Positions 10,711-19,897 are shown, counted from the first letter of the stretch. The stretch is DNA of 64,000 nucleotides from Gammaproteobacteria bacterium (GCA_009840525.1 VXNP01000010.1:1-64000), one strand, 5' to 3'. Made by a program: numbers and translations. The notes: generated by a model not told the origin, from the letters alone.

Positions 10711-13125
10711 CTAGCGCAACGCCTCGATCTCGTCGAGACCCATGAGCACTTCACGCGGCTTCGAGCCGTCCGGCGGACCCAGCACGCCCGCCTCGTGCAG
10801 CTGGTCCACCACGCGCGCCGCGCGGCCGTAACCAATGCGCAGCTTCCGCTGCAGAAGTGAGGTCGAGCCCTGGTTCTGCCGGACGCACACCTCGGCAGCC
10901 GCGAAGAAGAGATCGTCGCGCTCCACCGGGCCGTCCTCTTCCCCGGCGTCGCCATCCCCCTCCCGGTTGCGCACCACGGCCAGGATGTCCTCCTCCCCTG
11001 CGAAGTCGGGCATTTCGCCCGCATCTTCCCAGTGGCGCACCAGCTGCCGGAACCAGCCGGTGAGCCGGTTCGTGTCCGATCCCGGTACGAAGGCGCCCTG
11101 AATGCGCACGGGCTCGCTCTGGCCGGGCGGCAGGAACAGCATGTCGCCGTTGCCCAGCAGCGCGTCCGCGCCGTTCTGGTCCAGGATGGTGCGCGAGTCG
11201 GTCTTCGAGGCGACCCGGAACGCGATGCGGCACGGGAAGTTGGCCTTGATGAGCCCGGTGATCACGTTCACGCTGGGCCGCTGGGTCGCCACCATCAGAT
11301 GGATGCCGATGGCGCGCGCCTTCTGGGCGAGCATGGTCAGGGGGCGTTCGACTTCGCCCTGGACCGTCATCATCAGATCGGCGAGTTCGTCGACGATCAC
11401 CACCACGAAGGGAAGGATGCCCTCGTCCCAGGCTTCCTCCCCGGGTTCCTCGCCGGGCGCGGGCGGTCGGGGCGGATGGCGCAGGGGCTTCCCGTCGCGC
11501 ACCATCCGGTTGAACTCCCCCAGCGAGCGCGCCTGGTTCGCCGAGAGCAGCGCGTACCGGCGCTCCATCTCCATCACCGCCCATTTCAGGACGCTAGCCG
11601 CGTCGGAGGGATCGGTCACCACCGGATGACGCAGGTGGGGCAGATCGGCGTACACCGACAGCTCGACCATCTTGGGATCGACCATCAGCAACCGAAGCGA
11701 CTCCGGGGAGTGCGAGTAGACCAGGCTGGTGATGAAGGCGTTCAGGCAGACCGACTTCCCCGATCCGGTGGCACCCGCGATCAGCACATGGGGCATGCGC
11801 GCCAGGTCTGAAACGTAGGGGCGCCCGGTCAGGTCCTTGCCCAGGGCGAGGGGCAGCGCGGCCTTCGACGACCGGAAGGCGGGAGACTCGAGGATGTCGC
11901 GCAGATAGACGATCTCCGGCTCGGGATTGGGGATTTCCACGCCGACCGCGCCCTTGCCGGGGATCGGGGCGACGATGCGGATGCTCCTCGCCTTCATCGC
12001 CAGCGCGAGGTCGGCCTCCAGATTGGCGATGCGATTGACCTTGACCCCCGGCGCGGGCACCACCTCGAACTGGGTTACGACCGGCCCGGTGGTGCGGCCG
12101 CCGATCCGGCTCTGCACGCCGAACGAGCGGAGCTTCTCCACCAGCACCTCGCCCAGCTGCGAGAGCTTCAGCTCCATGCGGAAGGGATCCTTCGGCTCCG
12201 GGGCGTCCAGCAGGTCGATCGACGGCAACGCCCCTTCGGCCGGCTCTTCCAGCGCCTGCTCGCCCGCAGCTTCCGCGGGCGCCGCGCCATCCGTACCGTC
12301 CCCCGCGGACTCGGTGGCCGGGTCCTGGGGCGGCTCCGGGGACGCGTGGCCGGCCGGGTCGGACGCCGCGGCCGTATCCCCCAGCTCCTCCACAACCCCG
12401 TCCAGCACCTCCGCGACATCCTCGGGAATGCCCCGCTCCGTCCCACGCCGGGCCGCCTTCCCGCGGTCGTCCCCGTCCTTGGGCGCCCAAGGCCGCGGCA
12501 GGCGGGCCAACCTTCCGCGCAGATCGATCGCGGCCCACGCCGACCTGAGCGCGCGTCCCAGCCAGCGGAGCGGATTCCAGTCGAGGGTGGCGACCAGCAG
12601 CCCGATCAGGAAGCCCGCGAGCAGCAACGTCGTCCCCAGCCAGCCGATGATCGAGCTGAGCCCCCCGGCCAGGGTCGACCCCAGCCATCCCGCACCGCCG
12701 GCGCTCCCCAGCAGCGAGGCCACGCAGGACGCGACCACGGCGACGCCGGCGGTCAGGATCGCCGCCCGCACGCTGGTGCGGGTGGTCGTCCACGCGCCCG
12801 CGCGGAGCCCCCCCAGCGTCAGCAGGACCGGGAGCGCGAACGCCGCCGCGCCCAGCGCCCCGGTTGCCGCTTCGCGGAACCGCGCACCCAGCAGGCCGAT
12901 CGCATTCCCCGAAGGAAACCACGCCTGGGCGCGCGCGCCCAGGACCGATACCGGGAAGAGCGCCAGAAGCAGGAAGAGCGCCAGAACCACCAGCGACAGA
13001 GCCAGGATGTCGGCCTTCTGACTCCTGGACAGAAAAGCGCCCTCTTCCCTTTGCGTTTGCCGCGCGCGCCCGCGGCCCGCAGGCGCCTTCCCGCCTGCTC
13101 GTCCGGGTTTCCTGCGCGCCGCCAC
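10711..13125 (-). CDS. ftsK: DNA translocase FtsK/SpoIIIE
   Basis: Septal ATP-driven DNA pump that clears and resolves chromosome termini at division. The 804-residue product has an N-terminal membrane part (hydrophobic stretches near 38-62, 88-110, 120-142 and 152-182), an acidic Ala/Pro/Glu linker (about 215-305), the alpha domain, and the RecA-like motor. Walker A GATGSGKS is at 451-458 and Walker B VVVIVDE at 574-580. A winged-helix gamma domain (about 740-804), expected to read polar DNA sequences, ends the protein. The start is a GTG 3 bp after the accC stop. Its stop lies in a TAGCCGTCCG sequence resembling the stop-linked repeats described under findings. Confidence 0.94.
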   Translation of the reverse strand: MAARRKPGRAGGKAPAGRGRARQTQREEGAFLSRSQKADILALSLVVLALFLLLALFPVSVLGARAQAWFPSGNAIGLLGARFREAATGALGAAAFALPVLLTLGGLRAGAWTTTRTSVRAAILTAGVAVVASCVASLLGSAGGAGWLGSTLAGGLSSIIGWLGTTLLLAGFLIGLLVATLDWNPLRWLGRALRSAWAAIDLRGRLARLPRPWAPKDGDDRGKAARRGTERGIPEDVAEVLDGVVEELGDTAAASDPAGHASPEPPQDPATESAGDGTDGAAPAEAAGEQALEEPAEGALPSIDLLDAPEPKDPFRMELKLSQLGEVLVEKLRSFGVQSRIGGRTTGPVVTQFEVVPAPGVKVNRIANLEADLALAMKARSIRIVAPIPGKGAVGVEIPNPEPEIVYLRDILESPAFRSSKAALPLALGKDLTGRPYVSDLARMPHVLIAGATGSGKSVCLNAFITSLVYSHSPESLRLLMVDPKMVELSVYADLPHLRHPVVTDPSDAASVLKWAVMEMERRYALLSANQARSLGEFNRMVRDGKPLRHPPRPPAPGEEPGEEAWDEGILPFVVVIVDELADLMMTVQGEVERPLTMLAQKARAIGIHLMVATQRPSVNVITGLIKANFPCRIAFRVASKTDSRTILDQNGADALLGNGDMLFLPPGQSEPVRIQGAFVPGSDTNRLTGWFRQLVRHWEDAGEMPDFAGEEDILAVVRNREGDGDAGEEDGPVERDDLFFAAAEVCVRQNQGSTSLLQRKLRIGYGRAARVVDQLHEAGVLGPPDGSKPREVLMGLDEIEALR

Positions 13126-13128
13126 CGC

Positions 13129-14478
13129 CTACGCCGCCTCGCTCATCAGGCGGTCCACCAGGCTGGTGTCGACCGCTCCCTCCACAAAGCGCCGATCCCG
13201 CAGTATGCGTGAGAGGAAGCTCAGGGTCGTGGGCACGCCGCCCACCACGAAGTTGTCCAGGCTGTGGCGAGCCCGGTCGATCGCCTCCCGGCGGGTGGCC
13301 GCGCTGACGATGACCTTCGCCAGCAGCGAATCGTAGTACCGCGGGACCGTGTAGCCGGCGTAGACGTGCGTGTCGAGGCGAATCCCGGGGCCCGCGGGCG
13401 GATGGAAAATATCGATGGTTCCCGGCGCCGGCATGAAGTCCCTCTCCGGATCCTCGGCATTGATCCGGAACTCGATGGCGTGTCCACGGTGGCTGGCGGG
13501 CTCGGGCGGAAACGAGAGCGGGGCCCCGAACGCCACCCGGATCTGCTCCTTCACCAGATCCAGGCCGGTCGTCACTTCCGTCACCGGATGCTCCACCTGG
13601 ATGCGGGTATTCATCTCGATGAAGTAGAACGCCCCCGAGGGATCCAGCAGGAACTCAACCGTGCCCGCGCCGGCGTATTCTATGCCCGCGGCCCCCCGCA
13701 CGGCGGCGCGGCCCATCTCCTCGCGCAATTCGGGCGACAATCCGTAGGCGGGCGCCTCCTCGATCAGCTTCTGGTGGCGGCGCTGCACGGAGCAGTCCCG
13801 CTCGCCCAGATGCACCACGCGGCCATGCCTGTCCCCGAAGACCTGGATCTCCACATGGCGAGGCCGCTCGATGAGCTTCTCCAGGTAGACCGAGGAATCC
13901 CCGAACGCCGCCTGTGCCTCCATCCGGGTGGACCCGAAGACCCGTTCCAACTCACCGGCGTCGCGCGCGATGCGCATTCCCTTGCCGCCGCCGCCCGCCG
14001 CGGCCTTGACCATCACCGGGTACGCGATCTCGTCCGCGAGCCGAAGGGCTTCGCGCACGCTGTTCAGCGCCCCCTGCGAACCCGGCACCGTGGGCACGCC
14101 GATCGCCATCATCGTCTCGCGCGCCACGACCTTGTCGCCCATGGCCCGAATCTGGTCCGCGGTCGGGCCGATGAAGGTGATGCCGGAGGCGTCGCAGATC
14201 TCGGAGAAATCCGCGTTTTCCGCGAGAAGCCCGTAGCCGGGATGGATCGCTTCCGCGCCTGTGATCTCCGCCGCGGCGATGATGCGGGGGATGTTCAGAT
14301 AGCTCTCCGCCACCGACGGCGGTCCGATGCAGACCGCCTCATCCGCGAAGCGCACGTGCAGCGAGTCCCGGTCCGCCTCGGAGAAGACCGCCACCGCCTC
14401 GACGCCCAGTTCGTGGCACGCGCGAATAATGCGGAGCGCGATTTCGCCCCGGTTGGCGATCAGTACCTTAGCGAACAC
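13129..14478 (-). CDS. accC: Biotin carboxylase subunit of acetyl-CoA carboxylase
   Basis: ATP-dependent carboxylation of biotin on AccB, the first half-reaction of malonyl-CoA formation. The 449-residue product has the standard length. The N-terminal KVLIANRGEIA, HPGYGLLAENADF (79-91), ATP-grasp glycine loop GGGGKGMR (162-169) and EMNTRIQVEHPVTE (288-301) are all intact. The GTG start at 14478 gives the family's usual MFxKVLIANRGE opening. It lies 69 bp after accB, as in most bacteria. No carboxyltransferase genes (accA/accD) are in the window. Confidence 0.96.
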   Translation of the reverse strand: MFAKVLIANRGEIALRIIRACHELGVEAVAVFSEADRDSLHVRFADEAVCIGPPSVAESYLNIPRIIAAAEITGAEAIHPGYGLLAENADFSEICDASGITFIGPTADQIRAMGDKVVARETMMAIGVPTVPGSQGALNSVREALRLADEIAYPVMVKAAAGGGGKGMRIARDAGELERVFGSTRMEAQAAFGDSSVYLEKLIERPRHVEIQVFGDRHGRVVHLGERDCSVQRRHQKLIEEAPAYGLSPELREEMGRAAVRGAAGIEYAGAGTVEFLLDPSGAFYFIEMNTRIQVEHPVTEVTTGLDLVKEQIRVAFGAPLSFPPEPASHRGHAIEFRINAEDPERDFMPAPGTIDIFHPPAGPGIRLDTHVYAGYTVPRYYDSLLAKVIVSAATRREAIDRARHSLDNFVVGGVPTTLSFLSRILRDRRFVEGAVDTSLVDRLMSEAA

Positions 14479-14547
14479 CCGTGAAGCTCCCGCATCGCGC
14501 GCGTCGGGTCGGGCCCGTGGAACCCCGTCCGGAGGGGCGCGGCCCGC

Positions 14548-15045
14548 TCAGACCGGCGCCACCCTGAACAGCACCTGTCCGTACTCAACCGGCTCCCCGT
14601 CCTCCACCAGGATCTCCTCGATGGTCCCGCTGATGTCGCTCTCGAACTCGTTCATGAGCTTCATCGCCTCGATGATGCAGAGGGTGTCCCCCTCGGAGAT
14701 TCTCTGTCCGGTATCCACGTAGGGTGGGGCTCCCGGGGCTCCGGCGCGGTAGAAGGTCCCCACCATCGGCGACTTGATCTCGATGAGCGTCGTGGCCGGC
14801 TGTTCCCTCGCGGCCGAATCACCCGCCACCGTCGATTCCGCCGGGGCAGCCGGGGCACCGTCCCCGGAGGCCGGTGATTCGACTGCCCCCGCAACGGGTC
14901 CGGCCCCTGCTTCCGTCCGCACCGGAGCTGGCGGGGGGGTCTTGCTGATGCGTACGCGCGTGCCGCCGCGCCGGATCTCCACGGTGTCGATCCCGCTCTC
15001 ATCCACCGCGCGGATGAGGCGCTCGACGAACTCGGCGTCGATCAT
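14548..15045 (-). CDS. accB: Biotin carboxyl carrier protein of acetyl-CoA carboxylase
   Basis: Carries biotin between AccC and the carboxyltransferase. The 165-residue product has an N-terminal helical segment, an Ala/Pro-rich linker (about 36-85) and the biotinyl domain with EAMKLMNE, in which Lys129 is the biotin attachment site. The ATG at 15045 overlaps the efp stop by 4 nt (ATGA), which fixes the start and suggests coupled translation. An open extension upstream lies over efp in another frame and is not part of this gene. Confidence 0.95.
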   Translation of the reverse strand: MIDAEFVERLIRAVDESGIDTVEIRRGGTRVRISKTPPPAPVRTEAGAGPVAGAVESPASGDGAPAAPAESTVAGDSAAREQPATTLIEIKSPMVGTFYRAGAPGAPPYVDTGQRISEGDTLCIIEAMKLMNEFESDISGTIEEILVEDGEPVEYGQVLFRVAPV

Positions 15046-15608
15046 GACGTCACCCGCATCAGGTACTTGTCCTCCCTGCGATCCACCCTGAGCACGTCTC
15101 CCACCTCCACGAAGAGGGGAACCTGGACCACCGCTCCGGTCTCCAGCGTGGCCGGCTTGGTGCCGCCCTGGGCGGTATCTCCGCGCACGCCGGGCTCCGT
15201 GCCGGTCACTTCGAGCTCGACGAAAGCCGGGAGTTCCACCGCGATGGCGTCGTCGTCGTGGACCAGGACTTCGCACTCCATGTTCTCTTTCAGGTACTTC
15301 AACTGATCTTCTCCGACCATGCTTCCCGAGACCGCATGCATGTCGTAGGTGCGCAGGTCCATGAAGTGGAAGAATGCGCCGTCGGTGTAGCTGTACTGCA
15401 TGGGACGGCGCTCCAGGCGAACGCCCGTCACCCGCTCCCCCGCCCGGAAGGTCTTCTCCACCACGTGGCCGTCCAGCACGTTCTTGAGCCGCGTGCGCAC
15501 GAACGCGCCGCCCTTCCCCGGCTTGACGTGCTGAAAATACGTGATCGCCCAGAGGACACCGCCGATGTCCAGGATCATGCCGTTGCGAAAATCGGCTGTA
15601 GTGGCCAT
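15042..15608 (-). CDS. efp: Elongation factor P
   Basis: Relieves ribosome stalling at polyproline stretches. The 188-residue product has the three-domain EF-P length. The N-terminal domain carries the loop KPGKGGAF with Lys32 at the tip, the position that is lysylated or otherwise modified in many species. Which modifier acts here cannot be said, since no epmA/epmB or deoxyhypusine-type gene is near. The C-terminal part includes [16 protein letters not shown]. The efp-accB-accC order is common. Several proteins in this window have Pro-runs (Pal has seven prolines, and the TolA-like protein is EP-rich), which are possible EF-P clients. Confidence 0.95.
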   Translation of the reverse strand: MATTADFRNGMILDIGGVLWAITYFQHVKPGKGGAFVRTRLKNVLDGHVVEKTFRAGERVTGVRLERRPMQYSYTDGAFFHFMDLRTYDMHAVSGSMVGEDQLKYLKENMECEVLVHDDDAIAVELPAFVELEVTGTEPGVRGDTAQGGTKPATLETGAVVQVPLFVEVGDVLRVDRREDKYLMRVTS

Positions 15609-15651
15609 GCAGCCTCGATCGGTTGAGTTGCGCCCTCCCGGGAACCGCAGG

Positions 15652-16089
15652 TCAATCCCGGGACAGGTGCGCCAGAAGCCCCCTGAGGGCAAGAAGATAG
15701 CTTTCCGCGCGAAAACCGGCGACCACGCCCGCGGCAACGGGCGCCAGGTACGACCGGCGCCGGAAGGACTCGCGCGCCGCCGGGTTCGAGAGATGTACCT
15801 CGACGAAGGGCCTGTCGATCCCCGCGAGCGCGTCGCGCAGGGCGACGCTGGTGTGTGTGAAGGCCCCCGGATTGATCAGGACCCCGTCGATCCGGGGCGC
15901 GGCTTCCTCCAGATAGTCGAGGATCGCCCCTTCCGAATTGGACTGGAAGGTCTCGATCTCCACGCCCAGTTCCTCCGCCAGCGCGCGAAGTCGCCCGTTG
16001 ATGTCTTCGAGCGTGTCGGAGCCGTACACCTCCGGTTCCCGGCGGCCCAGTATGCGCAGGTTGGCTCCGTGTACGATCGCGATCCTCAC
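15652..16089 (-). CDS. aroQ: 3-dehydroquinate dehydratase, type II
   Basis: Third step of the shikimate pathway, 3-dehydroquinate to 3-dehydroshikimate. The 145-residue product has the usual type II length. Recognisable catalytic and binding residues are Asn10, Arg17, Tyr22, Asn73 and His79 (INPGAFTHTS), Glu97 and His99 (VEVHLSN), Arg106 and a following Arg cluster. The opening motif is HGANLRILGRREPEVYG where the family usually has NGPNLNLLGxREPxxYG, so three normally conserved positions differ. The GTG start at 16089 overlaps the TPR gene stop (GTGA), so the two are coupled. efp follows after 43 bp. Confidence 0.92.
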   Translation of the reverse strand: MRIAIVHGANLRILGRREPEVYGSDTLEDINGRLRALAEELGVEIETFQSNSEGAILDYLEEAAPRIDGVLINPGAFTHTSVALRDALAGIDRPFVEVHLSNPAARESFRRRSYLAPVAAGVVAGFRAESYLLALRGLLAHLSRD

Positions 16090-17018
16090 GGCGCCTCCTC
16101 GCGCGCGCCGGCCATGGGCGCATCGGGCGCCAGCGCCTCGATCGGAACGACCTCCGCATCGCCACCGCGCAGCGGTACGACATCCGGGGTCTCCGCCGTC
16201 TCACCGCCCCGAACCGCCTCCGGCTCCTCGGTCGCGTCCACTTCGGCCCCGATTTGGCGGCGAAGGCGCTCCAGGCGGCTCACAAGCGCCTCGTCGCCGG
16301 GCTCGGACTCGATGAGCTGTTCGTAGACCGCGATCGCCTGCGCTTGGAGCCCCTGCTGTTCGTAGAGCCGGCCCATGGTGCGGGTGTAGATGCCCGCGTC
16401 CGCAACGGCGTCGGAAGCGGCGGCAGGCGTCTCGATGGGGATCCCGGCTGGACGGGCACTTCCGGCTCCCTTCCCGATTGCCGGAGCGGCCCGGTCTTGC
16501 CGGGGCTCGGCGACGACCGGCTGCTCTTCCTCGGGCTCCGCTACCGCCAGCTGCTCTTCCTCGGCTTCCAGAGCAACCGGATCGACCGAGGCCAGTCCGC
16601 TGTCGGTTCCGGCGGCCCATACGCCCGCGTCGCCCGCCATCCATGACTCGTCCGGAAGCTGGGCATCGCCGTCAACCCTGGAACCGGACGCCGGGGCGTC
16701 CTCGACGAGGGGACCGACCCTGGCCAGAACCTGCCGCGCCTCCACGTTGCCCGGATCGAGCTCGAGCACGCGCCGGGTAGCGGCCAGAGCCCCCGCATGG
16801 TCCGAGACATCCCGCGCAACCCGCATCGCCACCACATGTGCACTCGCGAAATCGGGATGACGCCGCAGGCCCTCGTCGAGCAGGAGCCTGGCTCGCACGA
16901 GATCCCCCGCCCGCCTGTAGGCGTCCGCCAGGGGCACGAACGACCGGCCCTGTCGATCCTCCGAAGAGTGGAAGCAGGAGTAGAGCCTGCGAATCCTCCG
17001 CTCAAGCGACTGATCCAC
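16086..17018 (-). CDS. TPR-repeat protein of unknown function
   Basis: The product is 310 residues and likely cytoplasmic, as no signal peptide or membrane segment is seen. TPR-like helical pairs cover about 8-110 (for example FVPLADAYRRAGDLVRARLLLDE, shortened here) and about 210-260 (TRTMGRLYEQQGLQAQAIAVYEQ). They are joined by an acidic Glu/Ala/Pro linker containing two near-identical EEEQ(L/P)VVAEP units near 155-170. The GTG start at 17018 follows a good minus-strand promoter. As first gene of the aroQ-efp-accB series and coupled to aroQ by a 4-nt overlap, it may be a scaffold, but no partner is evident. Confidence 0.7.
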   Translation of the reverse strand: MDQSLERRIRRLYSCFHSSEDRQGRSFVPLADAYRRAGDLVRARLLLDEGLRRHPDFASAHVVAMRVARDVSDHAGALAATRRVLELDPGNVEARQVLARVGPLVEDAPASGSRVDGDAQLPDESWMAGDAGVWAAGTDSGLASVDPVALEAEEEQLAVAEPEEEQPVVAEPRQDRAAPAIGKGAGSARPAGIPIETPAAASDAVADAGIYTRTMGRLYEQQGLQAQAIAVYEQLIESEPGDEALVSRLERLRRQIGAEVDATEEPEAVRGGETAETPDVVPLRGGDAEVVPIEALAPDAPMAGAREEAP

Positions 17019-17112
17019 AGGCAGGCTCTCGGAAAGAGGGAAGACTCCGGCGCCGCGCGCTCGGGGGAATGGCGTGTCGAATGCTCGGGAGGCGCTCGCG
17101 CGTCAACCGGGA

Positions 17113-17142
17113 AAAGTAGGGAGCCGCTGCGAAGGGTGTCAA
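17113..17142 (-). promoter_or_regulatory. Candidate sigma-70 promoter for the TPR-aroQ-efp series
   Basis: On the minus strand TTGACA (plus-strand tgtcaa at 17137-17142) is a perfect -35 box. It is followed after 18 bp by TACTTT (plus-strand aaagta at 17113-17118), a weak -10. It sits about 95 bp upstream of the GTG start at 17018 and is the only convincing leftward promoter between ppiD and this long co-directional series. Confidence 0.5.
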
Positions 17143-17164
17143 CGGACCCTTTCCGGGGCCTCGC

Positions 17165-17193
17165 TTGAGAGGCATCCGGCATTCCCGTAAATT
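17165..17193 (+). promoter_or_regulatory. Candidate sigma-70 promoter for ppiD
   Basis: TTGAGA at 17165-17170 (five of six -35 bases), a 17-bp spacer and TAAATT at 17188-17193 (four of six -10 bases) lie about 72 bp upstream of the ppiD ATG. It is arranged back to back with the leftward candidate, the two -35 boxes being about 22 bp apart, as in a shared divergent control region. Confidence 0.6.
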
Positions 17194-17265
17194 GCGTTCC
17201 TTGCGGAAGATTCCCGCGATCACGCCATTCTTGCCGGACCCGGACACGCCAGGAGACGCCTCGCC

Positions 17266-19092
17266 ATGATGCGGACCATGCGGGACAACACGAAGTGGAT
17301 CATGATGATCACCGCGCTCGCGTTCGCCGCGCTCATGGTCTTCGAGTGGGGAATGGACATTACCGGGCGCACCGCCGGGTTGAGCGAGCTGGGTGAGGTC
17401 GATGGCGTGCCGGTCATGTACGAACAGTACCAGTTCGCCTATCGCAACCTCTACGAGCAGACGCAACTGGCCCAGGAAGAAGCGATCACGTCCGACCAGA
17501 ACCTCGAAATCGAGGATGCGGCCTTCGACGAGGTCGTGACCCAGATCCTGATCCAGCGCGAACTCCAGCGGCGCGGCATCCGGGTGAGCGACGACGAAGT
17601 CCGCCAGGCGGCGCGCTTCAGCCCTCCGCCGCAGTTCCAGGCGCTCGAGGGCTTTCAGACCGAAGGCGTCTTCGACATGCAGAAGTATCAGGACTACCTT
17701 GCCACCGCGTCGGAGATCGCCCTGCTGGAACTCGAAGCCTACTACCGCGACATCATCCCCCGCACGAAGCTCCTGCGGCAGCTGAGCACGGGCATCTACC
17801 TGCCGGACGCGGCCCTCTGGTCGGCGTACAGGGACGAGAACGAACAGGTCGAAGTGCGGTACCTGTCGCTGGATCCGGCGACCCGCATCGGCGATGAAGA
17901 GGTCGAGGTGTCCGATGCGGAAGTCGCCGCGTACTACAGGGAGAACCGTGACGAGTTCGCGGTGCCGCCGAGGGCTACCGTAGTCGCGGTCGTGCTCGAC
18001 AAGGATCCCAACGCCGCCGACACGACCGCGGCGCGGGAGCGCGCCGAGGAGATCCGCCGGGAGATCCTCGATGGGGCCGACTTCGCCGAGCTGGCGGCGG
18101 AGGAATCGGTGGACGAGGGTTCGGCCGCCCTGGGCGGAGACCTGGGAACCTTCCCCCGGGGGATGATGGTGCCGGAATTCGATTCGGTGGCGTTCAGCGC
18201 GCCGCTGGAAACGGTTACCGAGCCGGTCGCCACGCAGTTCGGATGGCACCTCATCGAAGTGACCTCGCGTACCGCGGACTCCGTGAGCGCGCGTCACATC
18301 CTGGTGCCCGTGGAGCGTACCGACGCCTCCGAAATCGATCTGCTGACCACGGCGGACTCCCTCGAAGCGCTGGGCGAGAACCTTCCCCTCAGGGAAGCAG
18401 CGGCCGAGCTGGGCCTGGAGGCCAACCCCGTCGACATCACCGAGGAGTTCCCCTTCGTACTGGGCGCGGGCCAGGTGCGCGAGGGGTCGGAGTGGGCGTT
18501 CGAGGAAGCGGAGGAAGGGGACGTCAGCCCCGTCTTCGAGAACGCCGAGGCCTTCTACGCGCTGGAGCTGGTCGGCCGTGAACCGGAGGGGGTTCTGCCG
18601 CTCGAACAGGCGCGCGCCGCCATAGAGCGAACCCTGCGGCTGGAAAGGAAGCTCGAGCGTGCTCTGGCGCAGGCGGAAGACGCCGCGCGGGACGGGGGCA
18701 CCCTGGAGCAGATCGCCGAGCGCCTGGAGGCCGAGATCGAGGAGTCCCCTCCGTTCTCACGCAGCGATTTCGTGCCCGGACTCGGTCGGCAGAACGCGGT
18801 CATCGGCACCGCATTCGGGCTGGAGCCGGACCAGCTGAGCGGCGTCGTGGAGGCCAACGGACGCGCCTTCGTCATCGAGTTGACGGAGCGGATTCCCGCC
18901 GACAGCACCACGTGGGAGGAGCAGAAGGTGGTTCAGCGCGCGATGATCGGAGGCACGCTGGGCCAGCAGAGGTTGGACCAGTGGATCACCAGCCTGCGTG
19001 AGCGCGCCAACATCGTCGATCGCCGCCGGGAGGTCTTCCGGGCCCAGGAGGAGGCTGCGAACCAGACGCAGCTTCCGCTGGCCTTCCAGTAG
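17266..19092 (+). CDS. ppiD: Membrane-anchored periplasmic peptidyl-prolyl isomerase, PpiD/SurA type
   Basis: Folding helper for proteins leaving the Sec translocon. The 608-residue product has a short cytoplasmic start, one membrane anchor (about 11-29), a SurA-N-like helical region (about 40-190), one parvulin rotamase domain (about 236-333, with GGDLGTFPRGMMVPEF and QFGWHLIEV), and a further C-terminal chaperone-like region ending in a Gln-rich tail. An AGGAG lies 10 nt before the ATG at 17266. A downstream ATG giving MRDNTK at 17278 is possible. This is the only plus-strand gene in the window, and it converges with tatA. Confidence 0.88.
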   Translation: MMRTMRDNTKWIMMITALAFAALMVFEWGMDITGRTAGLSELGEVDGVPVMYEQYQFAYRNLYEQTQLAQEEAITSDQNLEIEDAAFDEVVTQILIQRELQRRGIRVSDDEVRQAARFSPPPQFQALEGFQTEGVFDMQKYQDYLATASEIALLELEAYYRDIIPRTKLLRQLSTGIYLPDAALWSAYRDENEQVEVRYLSLDPATRIGDEEVEVSDAEVAAYYRENRDEFAVPPRATVVAVVLDKDPNAADTTAARERAEEIRREILDGADFAELAAEESVDEGSAALGGDLGTFPRGMMVPEFDSVAFSAPLETVTEPVATQFGWHLIEVTSRTADSVSARHILVPVERTDASEIDLLTTADSLEALGENLPLREAAAELGLEANPVDITEEFPFVLGAGQVREGSEWAFEEAEEGDVSPVFENAEAFYALELVGREPEGVLPLEQARAAIERTLRLERKLERALAQAEDAARDGGTLEQIAERLEAEIEESPPFSRSDFVPGLGRQNAVIGTAFGLEPDQLSGVVEANGRAFVIELTERIPADSTTWEEQKVVQRAMIGGTLGQQRLDQWITSLRERANIVDRRREVFRAQEEAANQTQLPLAFQ

Positions 19093-19094
19093 GC

Positions 19095-19124
19095 GGGCGC
19101 CGCCACTCGCCCGGGCGGCGGCCC
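19095..19124. terminator. GC-rich hairpin between convergent ppiD and tatA
   Basis: Starting 3 bp after the ppiD stop, GGGCGCCGCC (19095-19104) pairs with GGCGGCGGCCC (19114-19124) across a 9-nt loop, with one bulged G. No T-tract follows in either direction. It could act as a stop or an RNA-stabilising hairpin for both convergent transcripts, but it is not a textbook intrinsic terminator. Confidence 0.35.
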
Positions 19125-19133
19125 GGCGCCTCC

Positions 19134-19412
19134 TCAGGCAGTCGTCCCGGCTTCCGCGCCGGCTTCCGTTCGACTGCCGAGTTTACGCGGCTCTCCCCCC
19201 TCTTCGGAACTCTCCGCGGGAGAGGGCGCGACCATTTTGGGCTGTTGGGGTGTCTTCAACTCGCGCTCGATGTCGCGCACCGAACTCTTGAACTCGCGAA
19301 TCCCCTTGCCCAGTGACGAGCCGATTTCCGGGAGGCGCTTGGCGCCGAAGAGAAGCAAGAACACCAGGAAGATCAGGATGATCTCCCACATTCCAAGTCC
19401 GCTGAATCCCAT
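19134..19412 (-). CDS. tatA: Sec-independent translocase protein TatA/TatE
   Basis: Pore-forming subunit of the twin-arginine export system. The 92-residue product has a short periplasmic N-terminus, one membrane helix (about 8-23, IILIFLVFLLLFG), the FGAKRLPEIGSSLGKGIREFK hinge and amphipathic helix (here split by the Pro), and a polar tail. The ATG at 19412 is preceded by AGGAG at 6-nt spacing. tatC is 7.5 kb away in the same orientation (26915-27715), so the Tat genes are split. No tatB-like gene is seen, as in single-TatA systems. Confidence 0.93.
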   Translation of the reverse strand: MGFSGLGMWEIILIFLVFLLLFGAKRLPEIGSSLGKGIREFKSSVRDIERELKTPQQPKMVAPSPAESSEEGGEPRKLGSRTEAGAEAGTTA

Positions 19413-19528
19413 GACAGCTCCTTCCCGCTGAAGACCGGCGAAGCGTGCTGGTCCGTTCGACGTGCCCGGTCAATCTAACTCATACCGGCGTCTCGCGCGC
19501 CGGGTCCGTGGGGGTCGTCCGCAGGCTG

Positions 19529-19810
19529 CTAGAGCCAGGCGCGGACGATGGGCGCCACGATGCCGATTCCCGCCAGCGTGAGCACGTTGAAATGAAATGC
19601 CAGCGGTCCGAGCGTAATGTCAAGCGCAACCAGCCCGACGGAGACCGGGCCCAGGCTCGCGGTCACCGCCGTGGTAAGGAACTCCCGCGTCGCGCTCTCG
19701 GGCATGAACTGGGCGAGGCGGGTAAGCAGCGCACCCAGGATGAAGCCACCCACCACGACGACCACGGCCCGGGAGTACGACCTGCTTCTAGCTTCGAGCA
19801 ACTTAGCCAC
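19529..19810 (-). CDS. Small two-helix membrane protein, DUF4321-like
   Basis: The product is 93 residues with two hydrophobic stretches (about 15-35, AVVVVVGGFILGALL, and about 72-92 at the C-terminus). The layout, an early GFILGALL helix, a middle segment with PVSVGLVALDITLGPLAF and a final short helix, fits the DUF4321 family as I recall it; its function is unknown. I chose GTG at 19810 because GGAGG lies 7 nt upstream. An ATG at 19834 would add eight residues with a poorer ribosome site. The gene lies between ispB and tatA. Its stop sits in TAGCAGCCTGCGGAC, a degenerate copy of the stop-linked repeat. Confidence 0.6.
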   Translation of the reverse strand: MAKLLEARSRSYSRAVVVVVGGFILGALLTRLAQFMPESATREFLTTAVTASLGPVSVGLVALDITLGPLAFHFNVLTLAGIGIVAPIVRAWL

Positions 19811-19897
19811 TTGACGACCTCCGACCGCGGCCATCCCGACCGCGGAGCTTGTGTAACGACTTCGTGCCTCCCGTCGCGTGCCTGACTCCCGGAGGCC

